From a virus, in IMG/VR virus record IMGVR_UViG_3300042879_000598, positions 1 to 37,015 of that record: a stretch of DNA of 37,015 nt; one strand, written 5' to 3'. The notes beneath the pieces are model-generated. The model had not been told where the DNA came from. It worked only from the letters and a program-made list of their open reading frames with translations, and did no database searches. Shown piece by piece: positions 21,471 to 26,052 of this stretch (positions are counted from its first letter, which is position 1; each line of letters starts with the position of its first letter). Position numbers and translations under genes: made by a program.

Positions 21471-21472
21471 GT
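21452..21472. repeat. Duplicated gene-start sequence, copy 2
   Basis: Identical over 21 bases to 21237-21257, covering start codon and first codons of the adjacent gene. Suggests one small gene was replaced or built by recombination at a shared 5' end. Confidence 0.85.
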
Positions 21473-22012
21473 GAGCGCCTTCTTGCGTGCCTTGAACACG
21501 TCGATATGCGCTTCACGCACGTCCTGCGGGACGCTGTTGTAGAGCTTGTTGAGTTCGTCTGCCGTAGCGGTCGCGGCGATCTTGGCGAGAAGTTCAGGGT
21601 TCTGCGGCGCAGATACCTTGTGACGGCCCTGTGCAGCCTCAGCGTCATCGTCAATCTGAGCAAGACCGACAATCGCAGCGAGTGCGTAACGCCGGGCGTA
21701 GGTGATACCGCTGCCTTGTCCCTGCGGGCTGTCGTCTTTCGTCAGGATCGGGCAGTACGACTTAATCCACTCGCCACTCGAGTGAGCAAGCGTAGTTACA
21801 AGAATGGCGCGGCCCTCACCGACCTCGATGGTCTGGATGACGGCAAGCCCGTTCTCACTGAGTTGCTTGCGGCAGGCATCCCAGCACGCGGCAAGGTCGG
21901 CGTACTTAGACTTGAAAAAAGGGTTGCTGCTGTCTTTGAGTGCGCCTGTGATATTCGCCTGCGCTTTTGACAGTGCCGCTGCGAGGGCGGCGATAGATTC
22001 GGACTGATTCAC
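21467..22012 (-). CDS. erf: ERF family single-strand annealing protein
   Basis: A 181-residue protein, shorter than P22 Erf (204). The N-terminal domain has the family pattern NPFFKSKYADLAACWDACRK, GLAVIQTIEVGEGRAILVTT, and the signature GSGITYARRYALAAIVGLAQ followed by DDDAEAA. The C-terminal part (LLAKIAATATADELNKLYNS) is helical and may bind partner proteins. It anneals complementary strands exposed by the YqaJ exonuclease. GTG start overlapping the previous stop. Confidence 0.92.
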   Translation of the reverse strand: MNQSESIAALAAALSKAQANITGALKDSSNPFFKSKYADLAACWDACRKQLSENGLAVIQTIEVGEGRAILVTTLAHSSGEWIKSYCPILTKDDSPQGQGSGITYARRYALAAIVGLAQIDDDAEAAQGRHKVSAPQNPELLAKIAATATADELNKLYNSVPQDVREAHIDVFKARKKALT

Positions 22013-22236
22013 TTGACACCTCCGAGTTCGGCACGGGCCTTGTCGATGGCGGCAATGATGTCGCGCAGCCCGTTGCTAAATTGCGTGGAACACGCGGCTT
22101 CGATTTCGTTGACTTCGCGCAGGCTGGCAAGCGCATTCCAGGCGGCCTGCTCAACGCGCTGCTGCGCCTCCAGATAACGCTCGGTCATCTCTTGAAGGTC
22201 GCGGCCATATTGCGGCTGATCTTCTTGGTCAATCAT
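22009..22236 (-). CDS. First gene of leftward early operon, 75 aa
   Basis: Starts MIDQEDQPQYGRDLQEMTER, all helical and acidic, with heptad-like spacing (YLEAQQRVEQAAWNALASLR). AGGAG lies seven bases before the ATG, which is preferred over an upstream in-frame start lying inside the promoter region. First gene after the leftward promoter at 22273-22300, directly before erf. Family unknown; an accessory to the annealase or an early regulator are possible. Confidence 0.68.
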   Translation of the reverse strand: MIDQEDQPQYGRDLQEMTERYLEAQQRVEQAAWNALASLREVNEIEAACSTQFSNGLRDIIAAIDKARAELGGVK

Positions 22237-22272
22237 CGGTTGTCTCCTGAGTGGGGCCAATCCCCGTAGCCA

Positions 22273-22300
22273 ATCCTACGCTCTCTAGCGGGCTTGTCAA
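22273..22300 (-). promoter_or_regulatory. Leftward early promoter
   Basis: On the minus strand a perfect -35 TTGACA (22295-22300) and TAGGAT (22273-22278) are 16 bases apart, giving a start near 22266 and a leader of about 30 nt. CTACGC (22276-22281) overlaps the -10. This is the strongest sigma70 match seen in the window. Confidence 0.72.
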
Positions 22301-22322
22301 CACCTCTTGCGTAGCGTATTGT
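22294..22322 (+). promoter_or_regulatory. Rightward cro promoter, leaderless
   Basis: TTGTCA (22294-22299) and TATTGT (22317-22322) are 17 bases apart. The cro ATG at 22330 is seven bases after the -10, so transcription should begin at or within a base or two of the start codon; no Shine-Dalgarno site is present. The -35 overlaps that of the leftward promoter, on the other strand. GCGTAG (22309-22314) mirrors CTACGC at 22276-22281 around this centre. Confidence 0.65.
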
Positions 22323-22329
22323 CCGCGTC

Positions 22330-22518
22330 ATGGACATTGACAAACTCATCAAGCATTTCGGCAGCGTCAAGGAAATGGCAAAAGCCCTCGACGTTTATCC
22401 TCAAGCGATTTATCAGTGGAAAGAGGGCGGCATCCCGTTGCTGCGGCAGTATCAAATTCAGGTCGTCACGAAGGGCCGATTCAAGGCCATCGAAGACGGA
22501 TACCGAGGACCGATATGA
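22330..22518 (+). CDS. cro: Cro-like repressor, 62 aa
   Basis: A 62-residue helix-turn-helix protein matching P22 Cro in length and pattern: KLIKHFGSVKEMAKALDVYP (helices 1-2), QAIYQWKEGGIPLLRQYQIQ (recognition helix and turn), ending VVTKGRFKAIEDGYRG. It would bind palindromic operators as a dimer and repress early promoters, including its own. No CI-type partner repressor or integrase is present, so here Cro is probably a timing regulator of a lytic cycle. ATGA overlap couples it to the next gene. Confidence 0.87.
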   Translation: MDIDKLIKHFGSVKEMAKALDVYPQAIYQWKEGGIPLLRQYQIQVVTKGRFKAIEDGYRGPI

Positions 22519-22862
22519 ACAATCCAGTTACGACATCAAGCGACATCAGCTACGCCAGCCAGGCAGGCATGAAGCATTGGGATGAAAAGGTCGGCACCGT
22601 CATCGGCAAGTTGCATCTAGCCGACGCTTACCTTGCCCGCATCACCGTGGGCGACTGGCAGCAGCGCCGGGAAAAGACCGAGTGGCTGAAGAGTTATATC
22701 GGGCCGCTGGTGCGTCAGGCCGACGCGGCAGAGGTTTTAGGCGATCCGGGGTTGACCGGGATGGTGCGTCAGCTATGGGGTGAGCCAGGCGTGACCCGAC
22801 TTCGTGATAAAGTCAAGGCGTGCGCTACGCCAAACGACGCGACAATAATCACGCAGAAATAG
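22515..22862 (+). CDS. Unknown protein downstream of cro, 115 aa
   Basis: Starts MNNPVTTSSDISYASQAGMK, then HWDEKVGTVIGKLHLADAYL and DWQQRREKTEWLKSYIGPLV; predominantly helical with several Trp. The position directly after cro, coupled by ATGA, is where lambdoid phages encode CII-like or replication proteins, but no helix-turn-helix or initiator domain is evident. The end overlaps the following nuclease gene by 43 bases. No family recognised. Confidence 0.68.
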   Translation: MNNPVTTSSDISYASQAGMKHWDEKVGTVIGKLHLADAYLARITVGDWQQRREKTEWLKSYIGPLVRQADAAEVLGDPGLTGMVRQLWGEPGVTRLRDKVKACATPNDATIITQK

Positions 22863-23128
22863 TCTCCGCCCTGAGACAGTGCGGATTTGAGGTCATTGAC
22901 TTCGCTAGTGCCGGGCATGACATCCCCGACATATTGGCCGTAAAAGCCATTACAGACGACTTGTCGTGGGCCTGCTGGGTAGAGGTGAAGTCCAAGAACG
23001 GACGGCTCTCAGACGGCCAGAAACGGTTTCAGGCCATATTCCAACCGAGAGGCGAGTGGTATGAGGGCCGTGACCCCGAAGAAACGGTCGCTGCGCTACA
23101 GGAAATGTACTTGAAGGCGGCCAGATAA
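22820..23128 (+). CDS. VRR-NUC-like nuclease, 102 aa
   Basis: GTG start. The sequence has the small PD-(D/E)XK pattern of VRR-NUC proteins: RRDNNHAEIVSALRQCGFEV (N-terminal Glu), GHDIPDILAVK (catalytic Asp), then CWVEVKSKNGRLSDGQKRFQ with the ExK pair. The C-terminus (PEETVAALQEMYLKA) is the usual closing helix. Stand-alone VRR-NUC proteins can cut branched DNA, so a Holliday-junction or packaging-substrate role is reasonable. The weak ribosome site and overlap suggest coupling to the preceding gene. Confidence 0.82.
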   Translation: MRYAKRRDNNHAEIVSALRQCGFEVIDFASAGHDIPDILAVKAITDDLSWACWVEVKSKNGRLSDGQKRFQAIFQPRGEWYEGRDPEETVAALQEMYLKAAR

Positions 23129-23139
23129 AACTTTATTCT
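23111..23139 (+). promoter_or_regulatory. Predicted promoter with leaderless start at 23146
   Basis: TTGAAG (23111-23116) and TATTCT (23134-23139) are 17 bases apart. The ATG of the next gene begins seven bases after the -10, and no Shine-Dalgarno site precedes it, exactly as at cro. Would allow the last gene of this block to be expressed independently. Confidence 0.45.
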
Positions 23140-23145
23140 GTGCCC

Positions 23146-23412
23146 ATGGTCGGCACTTGGAAAGAACTCAACGAGTCCATCGCCTCAATGACCGAGGACG
23201 ATGTGAAGGCATCCCTAGACGCGGAACTCACCGGCAAGCGCCGTTGGACGATTGTGAAGCGTCTGCACCAGAGGGCTTGCGCCCTCCGGGCAGCGCGTGA
23301 GCGGGCAGTGCTTAAAAGCGTTTGCGTAGGAACGTCAGATATTCCGCGCCCTGTTCTGGCTCCCACCACACTTTCACCATATCAGGGTGATCCGGCGGCA
23401 GTTCCGGGTTAA
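23146..23412 (+). CDS. Small conserved phage protein, 88 aa
   Basis: The N-terminal 60 residues follow a recurring phage pattern: MVGTWKELNESIASMTEDDV, then LTGKRRWTIVKRLHQRACAL and RAARERAVL. The family usually ends soon after this. Here the frame continues for about 28 less regular, Pro-rich residues and overlaps the convergent metallophosphoesterase gene by 101 bases. GTG at 23140 is an alternative start. Function unknown; small helical early protein. Confidence 0.7.
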   Translation: MVGTWKELNESIASMTEDDVKASLDAELTGKRRWTIVKRLHQRACALRAARERAVLKSVCVGTSDIPRPVLAPTTLSPYQGDPAAVPG

Positions 23413-24379
23413 TCGTCGTCAGGCAGCACGGCGAGAGCGTGTTGTCCCTAAACCCCTTCTCCTTGGCAAATCGGTCGTAGACCTTGTAACTGCTGACCTT
23501 GATCGCGTGCATAGCGATGCCGTGGATGGGGTCTTTCAGCACCGAGTACGCTGATTCGTGCTTGTGCCCGGCGACGTAGATATGGTCACGGGTGCCCAAG
23601 ACTGCCGCCTTCATCGGGCCATGCGCCGGGTTCCAGATTGACGAACCGGAATGATCGTGTCGGGCGTTGATGCGCACCTCGGCCTTGTTCGGAAACTTGA
23701 GCGCAAGACGGGCTTCCGACGACTTGTAAAGCGCATTCTGTTGGCGTGCGATCCAACGCAGCGGGTCGCCAGCCCCTGACCACAGGTCGTGGTTTCCGCC
23801 AATCATATATAGCCAGCGGCAGCGGTTCACGAACCATTCGGCCAACTTCCAGGACTGCGCCGCTGACGTACTCTGCTCACCGTAGAGTCGCGCCAACCGG
23901 CCCGTCCAGTTGTTGGTCGTATCGCCTACGTTGGCGGCAAACAAACCCTCAGTGTTGTTGACGAGCGCCGTGTGACGCTCGATGGCCTCAATGTCGCAGC
24001 CGTCGTCGTCTACGTGCGGGTCGCCAAAGTGCAGAATGCCAATCGGTCCGTTGAGCTTAACGCGGACCGTTATAAGTTTGCTGGCTTCTTCGTGTTCGCG
24101 CTTGTGGCTGAACTTGCGCTTACGCTGGGCGATGAGTTCCTCAATGGGTATGTCATCGTCTGGAATCGGCGTGAACTCAAAGTCTTTGTAGACTTCTTGG
24201 GTAGGATAACCGTCGTAAGACGATTCAGGGATCGCAACGCCGCGTGCTTTGAAGTTATCAAGCCTAAATTGCAACGTTCGGACGTTGATCTTCAACGCCC
24301 TTGCGGCGACTGCCCGTATCCCGTTGGCTTTCTTTAACGCGTCTAATATCTCTTCGTCCGTCGCTTTTTTTGCTGGCAC
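23312..24379 (-). CDS. HTH-metallophosphoesterase fusion, 355 aa
   Basis: Residues 1-50 form a helix-turn-helix of the Fis/resolvase-like type (EEILDALKKANGIRAVAARA, INVRTLQFRLDNFK). From residue 110 a calcineurin-like phosphoesterase follows with all metal motifs: GDPHVDDDG (119-127), VGDTTNN (151-157), GGNHDLW (194-200), ARHDHSG (239-245) and GHKHES (271-276). Such enzymes hydrolyse phosphodiester or phosphomonoester bonds; substrates range from nucleic acids to nucleotides. The HTH suggests it works on or near DNA. GTG start behind GGAG. End of the late block, after the lysis genes. Confidence 0.87.
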   Translation of the reverse strand: MPAKKATDEEILDALKKANGIRAVAARALKINVRTLQFRLDNFKARGVAIPESSYDGYPTQEVYKDFEFTPIPDDDIPIEELIAQRKRKFSHKREHEEASKLITVRVKLNGPIGILHFGDPHVDDDGCDIEAIERHTALVNNTEGLFAANVGDTTNNWTGRLARLYGEQSTSAAQSWKLAEWFVNRCRWLYMIGGNHDLWSGAGDPLRWIARQQNALYKSSEARLALKFPNKAEVRINARHDHSGSSIWNPAHGPMKAAVLGTRDHIYVAGHKHESAYSVLKDPIHGIAMHAIKVSSYKVYDRFAKEKGFRDNTLSPCCLTTINPELPPDHPDMVKVWWEPEQGAEYLTFLRKRF

Positions 24380-24384
24380 AACCC

Positions 24385-24681
24385 CTACTCCATTGTCGTT
24401 AACATTTGTTGCAGGAGGTGGCCAAGCCGATCCACGAGCGCCTCTTGACGAGACAAGTCCTCGTGTCCAGCAACGTCCAAAATGGCATGGATAGCCTCAT
24501 GGCAGAAAGTTTGTTGCCGATGAGAGCCTTTGACGGTACTCAAGATGTCAATGCGGTAATGTTCTGGCAGCCAGATGCCGATGCAGTCTTTGCCATGTCG
24601 CCACTTTGACGGCGGAACTACCCTGACTTTGATCGTGTGCCCCGCAAGCTGAAAACTTGCTGGGATGCCGTCAGAGCGCAT
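24385..24681 (-). CDS. HExxH putative zinc metallopeptidase, 98 aa
   Basis: Begins MRSDGIPASFQLAGHTIKVR. The motif TFCHEAIHAILDVAGHEDL (residues 58-76) contains HExxH at 61-65 with a downstream Glu (74 or 80) as possible third ligand, as in short ImmA/SprT-like gluzincin proteins. The C-terminal helix EALVDRLGHLLQQML is typical of this small phage family. No repressor to cleave is encoded here, so the substrate, if any, may be a host protein. Located between lysozyme and the phosphoesterase. Confidence 0.75.
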   Translation of the reverse strand: MRSDGIPASFQLAGHTIKVRVVPPSKWRHGKDCIGIWLPEHYRIDILSTVKGSHRQQTFCHEAIHAILDVAGHEDLSRQEALVDRLGHLLQQMLTTME

Positions 24682-24691
24682 TCCTACCCCC

Positions 24692-25168
24692 TTATCGCAT
24701 TAAGTTCTCTGCGATTCGCCTCGCCCATCCACGGCTAAAAGATGCCCAGCCGGGTAGACTTGTCATGAAGAGTAGACGCTGACCATTGAATTTGGCAAGA
24801 AATTTTTGACGGTTACAGGTGTTAAGTGCCTGTACGGTGAGTGCGCCTAAGATTCCGTCGTCTTTGAGTGAGAGGATACGCTGCGCCCAACGTGTAGCTT
24901 GTCGCACACCAGAATTCACCGCTGCGTCAAATAAATCAAACCGCACTTCAGGCGGGCACTGATCGAGCCGCATGGCATCCCAATAGTTCTTGCGATAGAT
25001 GCGATGTGCCGTCGTCAGCGGCAATTGCTTCATATCGCCGTGATAGCCCTCTTCTCGGGCTACGGCCTCAGTGATGCCGTACTTAGTCTTGCCGCCAGGA
25101 TCAGCAGCGTGATCGCTAAAGCCGCCTTCGTGTAGCAGCAGCAGATTGAACGCTTCATCGAACGTCAC
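24692..25168 (-). CDS. Endolysin, GH108-type N-acetylmuramidase
   Basis: A 158-residue protein from the GTG at 25166-25168, which has GGGGTGG upstream and overlaps the spanin gene. Residues 11-33 carry LHEGGFSDHAADPGGKTKYG with catalytic Glu14 of glycoside hydrolase family 108. The C-terminal half (DLFDAAVNSGVRQATRWAQR, DDGILGALTVQALN) is the associated peptidoglycan-binding domain. It degrades the cell wall at the end of infection. No signal peptide, so it depends on the holin. Confidence 0.92.
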   Translation of the reverse strand: MTFDEAFNLLLLHEGGFSDHAADPGGKTKYGITEAVAREEGYHGDMKQLPLTTAHRIYRKNYWDAMRLDQCPPEVRFDLFDAAVNSGVRQATRWAQRILSLKDDGILGALTVQALNTCNRQKFLAKFNGQRLLFMTSLPGWASFSRGWARRIAENLMR

Positions 25169-25622
25169 GGACCCACCCCTGTAATGCGCGGAGCTTGGCA
25201 ATCTCCGCATCGCATGATTGTGCTAGGGCGTAGAGGTCGGGGCCGATGTCCGGCCCTGCTTGAGTATTTGGTCCAGACGGTCCTGCGTTGCTCCCGGTGC
25301 TGGTGGAGGAACCATCAGTTCCGGGGGCGGACTCGCGGGGGCTGGGCACTGGCGCGGGGTTGACGCACAAGCGGACAGGGCGAGACACAGGAGGACGATT
25401 ACGAAGACCATCCATCTCACTCCGATACGCATTTGAAGCAGCTTGCGCACGCGCTCGGGCAGATCGCTCCGCTGCCAATTCGGCTTCAAGTCTTTCAATC
25501 TCTGGCCGAAGCTCATTGCGTCCTTCCTCTTTAGCGTTATTCAACGCGCCCCATGACGCTACAACAATGACGACTACGCCTATGGCGTATGGCGCGACAC
25601 GCCACAGCCACCAAGGGATCAT
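25155..25622 (-). CDS. Inner-membrane spanin (Rz-like)
   Basis: A 155-residue protein with an N-terminal transmembrane helix (VAPYAIGVVVIVVASWGAL), then a charged coiled coil (EIERLEAELAAERSARARAQ), a Pro/Ser/Gly linker and a C-terminal helix (LYALAQSCDAEIAKLRALQG). This is the layout of Rz i-spanins. It contains an embedded lipoprotein frame (25223-25432). The pair would fuse inner and outer membranes after wall degradation. Start overlaps the previous membrane-protein stop by four bases. Confidence 0.85.
   Translation of the reverse strand: MIPWWLWRVAPYAIGVVVIVVASWGALNNAKEEGRNELRPEIERLEAELAAERSARARAQAASNAYRSEMDGLRNRPPVSRPVRLCVNPAPVPSPRESAPGTDGSSTSTGSNAGPSGPNTQAGPDIGPDLYALAQSCDAEIAKLRALQGWVRDVR
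25223..25432 (-). CDS. Outer-membrane spanin lipoprotein (Rz1-like), embedded
   Basis: A 69-residue product read in a different frame inside the Rz gene. The signal MRIGVRWMVFVIVLLCLALS ends in the lipobox LSAC, so the mature lipoprotein starts at that Cys. The mature part is Pro-rich (PAPASPPPELMVPPPAPG) as in Rz1 proteins, then a short helix (TQDRLDQILKQ). Fully nested Rz1 is the lambda arrangement. A longer upstream start would bury the signal and is rejected. Confidence 0.85.
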   Translation of the reverse strand: MRIGVRWMVFVIVLLCLALSACASTPRQCPAPASPPPELMVPPPAPGATQDRLDQILKQGRTSAPTSTP

Positions 25623-25855
25623 TTGTCAGCCTTGTTGTGATGCAGTTCGCCGATCAGATCAAAGATGCGGTCAAGCGTAATCTTGATGTGCTTAATGTCG
25701 TCTTTGTAATCTTCCCGGCGGACGTACACATGCGGGAAATCACGGACTTCCCGATCAAGCCGTTCAATCGCTCGACTGATGTTGTTTAGTATCCAGCCAC
25801 CGAAAACGCCTGCGATACCCACCGCGACATTAAACAGAACTTGCATCTCATCCAC
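25619..25855 (-). CDS. Lysis-cassette membrane protein, one span, 78 aa
   Basis: GTG start with GGAG seven bases upstream. N-terminal hydrophobic helix (MQVLFNVAVGIAGVFGGWIL), then a charged segment (LDREVRDFPHVYVRREDYKD) and an amphipathic helix (HIKITLDRIFDLIGELHHNK). Proteins of this layout, often ending in KADK as here, are common beside phage holins. It may be a holin, a pinholin partner or an anti-holin. One base separates it from the two-span protein upstream. Confidence 0.72.
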   Translation of the reverse strand: MDEMQVLFNVAVGIAGVFGGWILNNISRAIERLDREVRDFPHVYVRREDYKDDIKHIKITLDRIFDLIGELHHNKADK

Positions 25856-25856
25856 G

Positions 25857-26051
25857 TCACTTCTCCGATAGTGCCTGTGTGGTGACAGCACGCAGGGCAA
25901 GGTTAGCGATACCACCGGCCAGCAAGATTGCTGCGGCGATCTGATTACCAAACAACGTCGTGAGGTGTGCGCCGACCAGTTCGAGGCCGCCTAGCACAGC
26001 GATTAGGACGTTAAACCAAACAGTCTTAGATTTGAGTGCGCCTTTTAACAT
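25857..26051 (-). CDS. Putative holin, 64 aa, two spans
   Basis: Begins MLKGALKSKTVWFNVLIAVL and shows two hydrophobic helices (WFNVLIAVLGGLELVGAHL and QIAAAILLAGGIANLALRAV) with a short polar tail (TTQALSEK). This pattern (SKTVWFNVL ... LRAVTT) is widely seen in phage proteins placed at the head of lysis cassettes. It is the likeliest holin, timing release of the endolysin. Class II holin topology is inferred. Confidence 0.75.
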   Translation of the reverse strand: MLKGALKSKTVWFNVLIAVLGGLELVGAHLTTLFGNQIAAAILLAGGIANLALRAVTTQALSEK

Positions 26052-26052
26052 G

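Noticed and set aside
22307-22314. TTGCGTAG shared between the cro promoter and the 14.3 kb palindromes, with TTGCGTA also inside the late promoter at 3400-3407
   Set aside because: Attractive as a common operator half-site, but the same 8-mer also occurs in coding DNA at 23322, 30146 and 32944, so the sharing alone is not significant.
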